64,000 bases of DNA from Atriophallophorus winterbourni (Eukaryota; Platyhelminthes; Trematoda; Plagiorchiida; Microphallidae), in contig JACCGJ010008482.1 in NCBI GenBank assembly GCA_013407085.1, forward strand, positions 124,001 through 188,000, given 5' to 3'. This document shows, piece after piece, positions 31,446-41,700 of this stretch (positions are counted from its first letter, which is position 1; the number at the start of each line of letters is the position of its first letter). A program made the position numbers and the translations under genes. A model generated the notes under the pieces. It was not told the DNA's origin, made no database searches, and was given only the letters and a program-made list of their open reading frames with translations.

Positions 31446-31884
31446 CAAAAAATCTTTCCAAGTTTCAGGCACTACAACATTTTTGTAGAAATATTTTTGA
31501 AAAGATAAACAAAAAAACGTGATATTTTGTGACCATTGACTGATATGCAGTACACCTGATCGTGCTATTCCTACATAAATTTTCTTTACATCTTCAGGCT
31601 AAAACCTTAACTCTCACACTTGGCAAGTATTTAGAATATTCGAAAATACCTCGGTGCAAACAATGTATTTGACATGAACAATATCACGGATCGACTTGTA
31701 GTCGCATCTATTATTTGGGCAGGTGGAATAAAAATTGTGTATAATAATTACAGCAAAGTGTAATTATCATCATCGTCTGAGTTCTCTGTACTGAGTTGTG
31801 TTATATTTCCATGGCACAACATTAAATTTAACACTTCAATTTCGTAAATAATGAAGCTTAGATTCTGCGGATAATATGACTTTT

Positions 31885-32075
31885 GGCTATTCACTCAGAA
31901 ATATAATGCGACATATTTTCACCATTTTCTGCGCTTGCCACCATGGCATATTTTATTCTTAGATCAGTCACAAAACAAAATTTACAATATATCTTTGGAA
32001 ACAGTATGATAACTGCGAGAACAAGGTAATATAATTCTCTATTTCAAGCATTACACTTTGATTGACTACATTAGA
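31885..32075 (-). pseudogene. D1 relative of the signal-peptide-like frame at 44,574
   Basis: After an acceptor-like TTGTTCTCGCAG the minus frame reads IILFPKIYCKFCFVTDLRIK and ENGENMSHYISE, matching the D2 copy in the same frame, but the hydrophobic N-terminus is shifted by an indel. Confidence 0.3.
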
Positions 32076-32231
32076 ATCCACCTATCTAAAAAAGAAATTC
32101 GATCTCCGAGACATAACATTCTTGCGTCATATTCTTCAAGAATTTAATATAATTCATCAGCATCTTCAGTAACATTCAACTACTGTTTTTCTTTGATGAC
32201 TAAAGACATGCCGGTAGAGAGCTAGAGCAAT

Positions 32232-32432
32232 TTGTGGGATATGTATGTTGCCGAACTCAGGAAAGCATCGATGAAAAACGTTCATATACATCACTTTTCA
32301 AATAGGGCCCTAGGATTATCAATCGGAGTGTTAGGAGGACGACTTTTGTATTCTATTATACTTTCACGAATTTTGACATACAACAATCTTATGCGCTGCA
32401 AGGAGATTATATCGCTTTCTCAATTTAGATAG
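32232..32432 (+). CDS. YVAE-type small frame, D1 copy
   Basis: MYVAELRKASMKNVHIHHFS, then LLYSIILSRILTYNNLMRC. Aligns without gaps over ~55 codons to the frames at 44,205-44,423 (minus) and 55,590-55,814 (plus). No donor or acceptor is consistent between copies. No family recognised. Confidence 0.3.
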   Translation: MWDMYVAELRKASMKNVHIHHFSNRALGLSIGVLGGRLLYSIILSRILTYNNLMRCKEIISLSQFR

Positions 32433-32471
32433 GTTGATCCAACCGCAGGAATTGTATTATATTACAAAAAT

Positions 32472-32520
32472 AACTATATATATATATATATATATTATAT
32501 ATCTATATATAGAGTAGAGA
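32472..32520. repeat. AT microsatellite at duplicon edge
   Basis: TATATATA run with interruptions, followed by GAGAGAGGAGAGAG. A comparable tract is at the same edge in D2 (44,165-44,181). Confidence 0.7.
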
Positions 32521-32719
32521 GAGGAGAGAGATTCTGGTAATAAATACGAGAAAATTGATTTTTATTTTGACTTGGATTAGAAACATGTTTAAAGAATATA
32601 TGTATGCTGTTATGTTATATGTTACAGAACGAACGTTTAGAAATAAAATTGTGACACTTCCATAGGTACATGCATTTTGATCTTTCCGTATTCATCATCG
32701 AATTCAAATAATGGTTGGA

Positions 32720-32865
32720 GAGAATCCGGAAATAGATCACAAGGGAAAATGAAACTGATCTTGCTTTCTCCACCTGATGACGGCAAACAGCCAGAAAACT
32801 TTAGTGGTGTGCAAATGATTGGGATGAGAGCAACGCAATATATCCTTACATTGTCATTTAATTCC
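32720..32865 (+). repeat. Dispersed repeat family 3
   Basis: CCACCTGATGACGGCAAACA, then TTTAGTGGTGTGCA. Confidence 0.5.
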
Positions 32866-32869
32866 ACTC

Positions 32870-33340
32870 TTCATTAAAGTGGAGAATTATAACATACGTC
32901 ATCCGCAAAAAGTTGAACAAATTACATGGTATTATTACTTTACCATCATCAGATGTTTCTAACTCACTTTCTTCGTGGTCTTTAGGTCATTTTAAGAAAC
33001 GTTATTGAACCAACATGCTTCGTTATAGAGAGATTTGAGGTTTACATATATTCGCTTTTAACTATTAGTTTTCAACTAACTTGTTTTGTATCTAATTTTC
33101 TTATTCTGAGAGACGGCATATTTAAAAAGTTTTCAATGTATCAATTCATAAGCTGAAAAGATAATCCATTTTTCTTGGAATTCCAATCATGATAGTTTGA
33201 TCTACGAACACAAAAACATTTTAATTCTGTTATTTTAATATTCGCTTTAAATATAAATTAATATGTTTGCGTTTAATCGTGAATAGCAACGCCTACTATT
33301 AGCAAAATCTCTCGAGATCGGTGATGCACACTTAAAGGAC
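32870..33340. other. AT-rich spacer, nothing recognised
   Basis: No open frame of note, no repeat relationship seen. Confidence 0.35.
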
Positions 33341-33344
33341 TCAT

Positions 33345-33672
33345 GGATTTATGTTTAAACAATGTTAATAATTTACAACATCAAAGGATTACGGTATGAA
33401 TAAAAGCATGAAAAATACAGGAGTATAAAACCAATAGAGAATATCCAATGAAAATCTCACGAATGATGTTCGTTTGCAATTGCTAGTCCATTTTTGATTT
33501 AAACATGACCAGGCAAGAAAAACAAAGAGCACGTACGGCGGAAACGTGGCACCGACAATCAACGCGGAAAGTTGGAACAAAAATGATAAGGTATGTCCGC
33601 GTGTCTTTTAGTGGATGTGCTCTAGTAGTCACAATTCTATAGGTCACTATAATGTCACGTCGTATCCTCCTT
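33345..33672 (-). mobile_element. Decayed LINE 3' tail
   Basis: Matches the tail at 15,590-15,965 (TTTACAACATCAAAGGAT, CGTCGTATCCTCC) with many changes. Confidence 0.6.
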
Positions 33673-33685
33673 CATGTGAAATCGC

Positions 33686-33857
33686 ATGGACCGAGACTTC
33701 GCAATGCTTTGGTTTACGGATCCTTGCGAAGAGCCATCACAAACTGTGTTGCTCTATGATAGATTTTATCAAACACAGCAATATATTTTCAAAGCCAAGG
33801 TGCCCAGAACTCCACCGCATCCTTTATCGAATGGCGAAGGTAGTCATTCAATAACCT
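33686..33857 (+). CDS. Candidate exon (weak)
   Basis: Reads MDRDFAMLWFTDPCEEPSQT, YDRFYQTQQYIFKAKVPRT, HPLSNGEGSHSITL and meets a GTAAGG donor. No acceptor is visible because the frame abuts a LINE junction. The spacing DPCE, then YI after about 20 residues, also occurs in the frame at 50.8 kb. Confidence 0.25.
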
Positions 33858-34274
33858 TGGTAAGGTTACCCGAGAGAATCCCTTTAATATTCTTCTAAAT
33901 GATACGTAACAATCTGCTTGCCCCTCGATATACAATCCAGCAGTACATTGTGATCTTCATGTTTTCGCTGGACTCGAATATATCTCTTGAATATGCTCAT
34001 CGAAAGTGTGTGTTCTCGAGCCATGGGTGTTTACAGAAACCTCGACAATTCCATTTGTGCTCACATAAAATACGGCCTAATATACCATCATCTGTTGGAC
34101 CAGATGCAATAAGACATTCTTGACTAAATATACACAACCAGATTCGATTTGATTTTTCCGTTTTACGCATCTCTCAGAGATGAACATGAGCGGTTCGACC
34201 ATGTTCTATAAGTTACATTTATAACTCTTGGTTATTTTAGTCAATGATTTAATTTGGTTTTAAACGCAGAGACT

Positions 34275-34512
34275 GAATTTACGGAAATTCGAAAACAAAA
34301 ATTCATCAATGATTCAATGCAATTTATCGAATGTCCATGGTTGGATAACTCAAAACGCCGAATTCGAGTATGGAGGAACCCATCCATACGCATTAACTAA
34401 TATTCGTTCAACCATATGCAGTTTAGTCGGCCTCACTTTTAAACCTCAATGCGATATGCAAGGCGATCCTGGACCTTTATTCACTTGGCAAATAGACGCT
34501 GGCATTCATTAA
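34275..34512 (+). CDS. Candidate terminal exon (weak)
   Basis: After GGTTTTAAACGCAG the phase-0 frame reads NSSMIQCNLSNVHGWITQ, EYGGTHPYALTNIRSTICS and PGPLFTWQIDAGIH, stop. A second frame is also open for part of it, so chance is possible. Would be in phase with the 33,686 frame. Confidence 0.2.
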
Positions 34513-34519
34513 TTGGAAA

Positions 34520-35420
34520 ACTTGTACAAGATTACGGTAAATGTGCTGTCCAATGAAATACCGAGGATGTCTTTAATATGAATTTGAAAGAGAGTTGAAG
34601 AATAAATCTGAATTATCATTCATCAGCTTCAGTACAGTGTTGAAAAAAACAACGAATTTCGCACTTGTTAAATACAACAAGGTTATAATCGCAACATATT
34701 TGCACATGATACCAACGAGAAAAATTATACCGTATTCGTTCAATGTGCAGTTAAATTTGGCGAAATTTTAATGAATCTAATGGGATAAATGACTTCTGAT
34801 TTGACGATGTTCCCGGAGTTAATACGACGCGTTTGCAACAAGTCTTTGAGGAAAATTTACTTTTGAGGAGGTTTTCAATTAGTGGTTCGAAATTATCATT
34901 GATGCTGGTATTCATGGGCCTATAGCAATAGTTACAGTTTTATTTAGAGAAGTTATCAATACTAATCGTCTTAAGGCACAGACGTTGCGCGTAGAATGAT
35001 CTTGATGCATTTTTGAATACCACGGAGATTCTGGAGGGAGTGAGGGAAAAATAGCACGTAAACGATACGGAATATTAGTAATATGAAAGAAAACATGACG
35101 TCCAACTCGCAGATTAACGAACAAATGTCCGTTACTTTTTTGGGATTCAAATCGGAACCTCTCTTTTCTGAACAGGTAGGTATTTCATCTTAACGAACAG
35201 CGAGCGGAATTCAGGAGTCGTTTATGTGTATCACACATACCAAGAATTCTTTATCTGATGTTTGATAGGTAAAGTTGAGGGTGATTGTAGTAACGCAACC
35301 GATCAACTCATCAAACTATGATAAAATAATTGCCAACTACAATATACTGTGATAATCTAATATCATCCACATGCACGGCATTTGCATAAGGAGAGGAGGT
35401 GGTTTTCCGTAAATGAAAAT
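34520..35420. other. AT-rich spacer, nothing recognised
   Basis: Short unsupported frames only. Confidence 0.35.
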
Positions 35421-35424
35421 GCGT

Positions 35425-35850
35425 CATATACTTGTGACTACTCATACGTGCCCAGCCCATCAAACTATTCACAAAGTTCATCACGACGGTTCATTATGGA
35501 AGCCCTCTAGTCGAGTTACCCTCTCGTTTGAGCTTATCAGCAATGCATATCATCCGCTTGGTGTGGGATTCGAACCACCGACAATCATCAATTTAGTTCC
35601 ACGCCTAAACGAACTGGTATACCGTCCACATTTTGACCGATCAAGATTAAGTGTTTATGAATCTTTCTCCAGACAGGCACACTTGATTAGCTTTTCTTTC
35701 CGGCCAGTCGAGAAATAGCCAGCAAAATCTGTTTTGGTCGGCCGACGGAACAGACCTCCGTTTCATATCCTTCCTCCAGTTACAGTGTAAGCTAACACCG
35801 ATTAGATTCGATGGGCATTGTTGCTTGAGCGATATTTTGAGAATATGTTG
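35425..35850 (-). repeat. tRNA-like dispersed repeat (family 2)
   Basis: Full-length diverged copy; box B-like GGTGGTTCGAATCCCACACC on the minus strand is the best in the window. Confidence 0.55.
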
Positions 35851-35854
35851 TTTA

Positions 35855-36955
35855 TATTTGTTTTCATATACTATTAGACCGTTCATATAACCTTGAAGAA
35901 TGCACGAATGTAATTTAAAGAAATCTCGCCGAATTCATTATCTGTTGACAAATTTCTGTATCGCGAAGCAATGAAAGATCAACAGGTTGAATCTCAGTTG
36001 TTCTCCTGGATTCGGAAAATCCAGTATAGCCGAGCAGAGCAGTAGAGCAGAAAATGATTCTTTCCGATTGTTTATACAGAGAGACGTTGTCATGGTCATT
36101 TATTAATTCGATCTAAATTGCACAAACGGTGTCTTTTCGATACGTTTTGGGAAACACTACGACTAATTATGGCTGCCCTATTCAAACAGAAAGGCTAAGA
36201 TTTCTCACTATCAACTTATTTTTTGTGGGTTAATGACCAATCAATTCGCTTGACAGAATGAGTAGAATGTCGTTATTCTTTCAACTTACACAAGCATGCT
36301 GTTTGAACATTAGGGAGTTTAAAATTTATTACACACATTGCGTTTAATTTTAAGACCGAGGTTTGCTGAATTCTTTGGTCAAACTCTTACGTGGCGACGT
36401 TAACATTTCTATGCAATGCCTACATATCTGAAGATCCCGTAATTAGAATAATTGTTATAACTCAATAATTTTATTATTTTCGTAAGGTCCAGCGACGATA
36501 AAATGTGTATTCAGTGCACCTGGTTTGGAATGTTAAGAAACAAAAACATATAAAATCAAGAATTCAACTGTTTTTTTTTGTGGAGAAATATCAAGGAAAG
36601 TAAATTGTCGACCAATATATTTAGCATTTTTTTAAAATACACGATAATTATGGAGTTATTCCAGTTTTACTCTCAAAAGCAGGCTTTGATCCGAGCAGTT
36701 CAATCGAATCACCTACCTTCCGTTTTTATAAAAAGGGTGATATACCAATATACCGATATACCGATTGCAAACAGTCGGCTCTGGAATGTTCCACTCACGA
36801 GTTGTCCCCACCTGAGGGATCATTCAGACGGGTATGATAGAAAATATACTCACTCGGTGAGACAAGTGTTGCGGCTAAGTACATAAAAAATTTAGTGGGG
36901 ATTTTCGACAATATATATTTGAACACGTTTTCCAATGTTGAATAATAGTAAATGG
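35855..36955. other. AT-rich spacer with one open frame
   Basis: 36,578-36,886 is open for 102 codons (LFQFYSQKQALIRAVQSN, ANSRLWNVPLTSCPHLRD), without splice or homology support. Confidence 0.2.
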
Positions 36956-36959
36956 CGAA

Positions 36960-37195
36960 CCTGTTCAATTAAATTCACTCACACACACTTATCGCTTCGT
37001 GTAATAAACTGAGATTGTGATTCCGTGTCTGAACATCGTGGTTTGTTATACGAACCTCATATAACAGTTGGCATACAAGTATAACCTTGTTTACCTTCAA
37101 TCCACTGTTTCAAGGCTCACTAAACCTGATCTCACTGTCTCCACCTGACGATGGCAAACAGCCTGAAACCGGTAGTGAATAGTGTTACGTTGTTT
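36960..37195 (+). repeat. Dispersed repeat family 3, long copy
   Basis: Includes an extra ~100 bp at the left (GGCATACAAGTATAACCTTG) also seen inverted at 30,080-30,110, so the full family unit is at least 230 bp. Confidence 0.55.
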
Positions 37196-37199
37196 TCAC

Positions 37200-38100
37200 A
37201 ATTAACATAAGATTTTAAGACATGAATTGTAAATTTTTTTTGTGAATAATGTTAAATGAAAATATTAAATTTTGTGATCATAACCACAGAAGAAGGTGTA
37301 AATTTATCGCATTATTTTTTATCAGGGAATAACCAAACGTCATATTATGCGCATAATCAAAGCGTTAATGTTTACGAGATTAATGTGTGTGATGTGAATA
37401 AACGTTTGGCCGCATAAAAATATCAGAAATCTGAACAGACAACTCAGTGGATGATGCTGATTATACTTTAATATAATTATTGTAAACATTTTTTATCCCA
37501 GCATCAAATAGAACCACAAGTTGTTCATTGATATTAATCGCAATATCAAATCAAAACAAAGCGGTTTTTGAACATTTTGAAAACTTGGCAAGGATGGGTG
37601 TTCAATTGTATGTTTCTTAATGTAAAGAAAAATGTATACTGTGATCGGCTATACTGCTAACAGCCAAAGTTAACAAAAAATCACGTTTTCATTATTATTA
37701 TTATTGTGTCGCAAAGATTTTGTATAAAATGTGTTATGGTGTCTGAAATCATGAAAGATAAATTTTGTCAATTATTTTTTGGAACAACACAAAGAAGATA
37801 TTTCAGAAATAATATTCAATAACGGTGGGGAGGCATATCACAGGTGAACCGTTCAATATATATGTGAAGGCGAAAGCTTTCTGGTGCAAAGATTATTCTT
37901 AGGCCTTCTAAGGAATAACATTCTCAAGCCACGGTTTCAAATTTGTTTTTGCAACTGACCTCAAAAGGGCGATGTCCTCGAGCATAGCGGTGAAGTTATA
38001 CATGTGTGAGTTTACAAATTTCAATTCAAACTAAAAATGCCTTCAGATGGATTGAAATTCATGTGTGAGCCAATCAGTGACATCTATTGATTTTTTGAAG
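37200..38100 (-). repeat. Duplicon copy D4 (partial)
   Basis: Same orientation as D2; matches 44,680-45,200 (VNLSHYF region, AATAATATTCAATAACGG, CATTCTCAAGCCACGGTTTC). Confidence 0.55.
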
Positions 38101-38130
38101 GGCATTTGGATCATAGGTCACCTTTATCAG

Positions 38131-38337
38131 TTTATAGTTTTGCTTGCTGCACGGGGGCACCACTTGTAAATTCGAACTGTTTGGCCGGAGTTCAGTTGTG
38201 GAACAATGCGATGCGGGTCTGTAAGGCTGCATCACTCCAAACATCATATAATATTATTGCAAAACTGAATGGAAGAGTTTATCAGTGTTGGTCAAAATAC
38301 CACATAGTTATGCAGAGTTCGTCACGATAAGCAGAGT
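38131..38337 (+). CDS. Candidate serine-protease-like C-terminal exon
   Basis: After CACCTTTATCAG the frame reads YSFACCTGAPLVNSNCLAG, VQLWNNAMRVCKAAS, LQTSYNIIAKLNGRVY, then a stop. The pattern TGAPLV, LAGVQLW, C, then TSYNII resembles the end of S1 proteases (SGGPLV, LVGVVSWG, C, VYTNV). The catalytic serine would be threonine, so it would be an inactive homologue. No upstream protease exon could be tied to it; the resemblance may be chance. Confidence 0.25.
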
Positions 38338-38344
38338 TAGCAGG

Positions 38345-39025
38345 CATCCGGAAAGAACAATCTTGTTGCAAATTATGTTTCTTGGATGAATGGTAAGCGG
38401 CTTATGTATCACGATTTTGCATACAACTCGCAAATTCCATGTGGTTTCAGATCATTGTGCAGATATCAAAATTCCTCCCAAAAACGAAGGTTACCGAACC
38501 AGATCTGCAGGACGAATTTGTGAAAATGCAATTATTACTAAGCTGCAATTAATAATAAGTTGCTCACAGAAATGAAAATTAGAGGTTAAACTCTAGTTAT
38601 TGAACTGAAACCCCACACTACTTTCTATATGCGATGTTGGATACTGATATAACAACACCAATAAAGAGGTTATAATTGTTTATCCGAACAGTTATTATAA
38701 GAACACATACTTCCTTTTAATATCTGCATACGTTTGCAAATGTGTTAAAAGATTACGAGTTTGGAGTTAAAATGAAAAGATGTCAAACCAATCGAAATTG
38801 ACTGCATATCACAAACAAAAATAAGAATATTCTTCAACTCATTCATTTGACCTGGGAATGTTAATTCTGGATTTTAATTAATTAAGGAAAATGCTTGAAA
38901 AAATAAAGAGAGTGACTACATATATGCTGAAACAGAAAGTATAATATTAATGAATCTTTTGTTCAGAAATTGAATACACAATCCCACACTAGTAATTCAA
39001 TCTAACAAACAATAGGTTATGATAT
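38345..39025. other. AT-rich spacer
   Basis: 38,920-39,000 is an inverted match to 44,095-44,165; both lie beside AT tracts. Otherwise nothing recognised. Confidence 0.35.
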
Positions 39026-39027
39026 CG

Positions 39028-39077
<50 letters not shown>
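39028..39077. repeat. (TA)n microsatellite at left end of D2
   Basis: About 24 TA units, just outside the point where D2/D3 similarity ends. Confidence 0.85.
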
Positions 39078-39080
<3 letters not shown>

Positions 39081-39671
39081 GTTATAGAACTAGATGTGAT
39101 TCGATATATTTGGAAATTAAAAAATGAGATATAATATAGTACTGACAGCTTTTCAAATATCCCAATAACGACCTAATTATTTACATAGCAAATCATTGTA
39201 TAATGTACATGCGAATAAAGTGATCTAACTGACCACTGTTTACCGCTGGTCACTGACGTTTTTCTTTCAACATACTTTACGTGAATATAAAAAATATATA
39301 AAAACTAAGATTAAAAACTATTCTTTTCATCTAATATTAAATATTTAACATGCTTCCAGTGGAATTCTATGTATATGGAAAGAATAAGTGAATATTGACC
39401 AGAAATCTCATATTTATAGAAAAGTAAACAAGGACGTGTTTGTATTAACTATTTACATTATTTTAATGAAGAGATATGTTGATATCAATAACTTCAAACA
39501 TAAAATAATTCCTGACAAAGATTCGACTGTAAATGCAGTCAACTTTTTTTATTATAATGACCACAACAGTAAATTAATAATAATAATTAATAAATCAATT
39601 TAGCTGGCTTCATCGATGGTAAATGAGGAGATTCGAACAACTGCTACGTTTTTAGATTTGTAAATCAAGTC

Positions 39672-39968
39672 TTAATTTGTAGTCCATTTAGAAAGCTCCT
39701 GCCTATGTAAACAAAAATAGTACGAGTTTTTCATTTCTATTGACGATTTGTTTTCCAAAAGCTTGATAAAATGTTGTCCTACATGTAGACGATTGCGGCC
39801 GAATTGAATGGATCCCGCCAAAGGTACTCGCTCTGACACACATTTTGCGCAAAAGACTTGAGCATACCATTGTGCCAAGTCATCAGATGTAGTCCTGACA
39901 ATATAGGCTAATCCATTAGTTGTCCGAAGAAAAATAACTTCATCGGTTTGTACGAATATGCACTGCAT
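39672..39968 (-). CDS. FVQT-type frame, intact D2 copy (98 aa)
   Basis: MQCIFVQTDEVIFLRTTNG, DDLAQWYAQVFCAKCV, SIQFGRNRLHVGQHFIKL, LHRQELSKWTTN. Preceded by a good acceptor (CCTAAGTTCTTATATCAG), so it may be a terminal exon. The D3 copy (57,475) has stops in the second half and has lost that AG. Function unknown. Confidence 0.35.
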   Translation of the reverse strand: MQCIFVQTDEVIFLRTTNGLAYIVRTTSDDLAQWYAQVFCAKCVSERVPLAGSIQFGRNRLHVGQHFIKLLENKSSIEMKNSYYFCLHRQELSKWTTN

Positions 39969-40196
39969 ATAATCTGATATAAGAACTTAGGAAGAATCCT
40001 CATCTTAAGGCACTCATATCCTTAGAGGTTATTGACTAATTAAATGCTCCAATAAATGTTCGAACCATGTTCAACCATGTTTCTGGATTCATGCTCAAGT
40101 GACTGTTGCTATAAATGGTTTCGAACTGTCGAATTAATGGAGTTTAGTTAAGCGTGAGGCATTATTTCTGGGAAAGTTCTTTGTTTGTACTCAAAG

Positions 40197-40683
40197 TAAA
40201 TGTAATTCAAGGTGATGCAAGGTTTTTCCATGGTCTAAAAAGCAACAAGCTTAACAACAACCATAGGATGGTAAAACTTGAAATTTATGTGTATAAACAA
40301 TGTAAGAACATAGATTAAACAGTATATAAGTGTTCTGAAAACGAATAATGCATTAAAAATTCGTCTAATTTCGTTTTAAAGTCATACAAGTTAGTGGCGT
40401 GAGCAACGGTTGAAGGTAAACTGTTCCAAGTAAAACGGACACGGACCGACTAAAAATACCTTCTACAGTTCAGGCGGGAATGGGGTAAGACCAGCACATA
40501 TTCATGGGTGCGATAATTCCTCGTATCTCTTAGCGTGAATAAATCCTGTAAGGGATGGTTCGGGGTACGAAATGTTTTGTAAAGTAAGATAAGGTCTCCT
40601 CTGATTCGTCGATAGGGAAAATCGAACAGATTCAGTTGAACTATCCTTTCTTCATATGGTTTGTTTCGGATGCTGAGGGTAAC
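40197..40683 (-). mobile_element. CR1/jockey-type LINE 3' end in D2
   Basis: C-terminal frame LSIRNKPYEERIVQLNLFDF, RRIRGDLILLYKTFRTPN, LPHSRLNCRRYF, then 3' UTR ending in CTTGAATTACATTTAC. The D3 arm reads through the site without it. Confidence 0.8.
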
Positions 40684-41281
40684 GATGCCAAGAATGCGAA
40701 TCTGTTGCGATGACTGAAATATCAGACTAAAATTACGTCCCAATGTTAAATAATGTTCATAAGCTTACCCGTATCAAAAATTTTGTAATCCAGCGCCAAC
40801 CATGAAAACATTATTCCATTTTCGCGAATACACTGCGAATTCATTATTAATGATAATTGCCATCGTATATTTGTTTCTGTAGTTAAATTTATCTCAAATG
40901 GAAGATAATGTGTTTAAATAATATCTAGCCTATTTTGGTAACATGTACACTCCCTTGAATAGTCAAACTCAATTATTATATATCAGATCATCGTTTTCTT
41001 GTTTGTATTTAATAAATTACTATTTTGCTTAACAACATCAGGTATTCCAAAGGTAATTCAAGGTTTTTAACTATGGTCTACAAAAGCAACAAGCTTAACA
41101 ACAACCATAGGAATGGTAAAAATTGAATTTAAGTGTATAACATATAAGAACATAGATTAAACAATGTAAGTGTTTCTGGAAACGAATATGCAATAAAATT
41201 CTCTAATTTTTCTTTTAAGTTCATGCAATTTAGTGGCTTGAGCACGGTTGAAGGTAAACCTGTTCCAATAACACAGACACG

Positions 41282-41700
41282 CTACAGGTAAAAAATACCT
41301 TCTACAGTTCCATGCGGGCTGGAATGGGGTACGACCACAATAGTCATGGTCCGAATCTCCGTATCCCTTCGCGTGATAATCCTGTAAGGGATGGTTCGGG
41401 GTATGGACTGTTTTTGTAAATAGGTCAGTTCTCCTCTGATTCGTCGATACGGAAAATCGAACAGATTCAGTTGAGCTATCCTTTCTTTATATGGTTTGTT
41501 TCGGATGCTGAGAACTAGTTTCGTTGAGCGGTGATAGATTAGCTGCATAAGTTCCACATCCCTCTTGAGCCACGGAGACCATGACTGCACACCGTATTCC
41601 ATGACTGGTCTCAAGTATGTATTCATGATCCTTGGGAATATCTTGGGCGAAAATTTCCCAAATACACGTTTGAGTAGATTTAGAACACGTGTTGCTTTTT
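41282..41700 (-). pseudogene. C-terminal region of the same LINE ORF2, frameshifted
   Basis: MNTYLRPVMEYGVQSWSPWL, HRSTKLVLSIRNKPYKER, NLFDFPYRRIRGEL, then several indels up to a PHSSPHGTVEGIFYL version of the RLNCRRYF end. Confidence 0.75.

Larger units (their letters stand above)
30560..32520 (+). repeat. Duplicon copy D1 (partial)
   Basis: Direct match to 54,340-55,810 and inverted match to 44,180-45,770. Includes a LINE end shared by all copies, the two small divergent frames and an (AT)n tract at the right edge. Confidence 0.7.
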
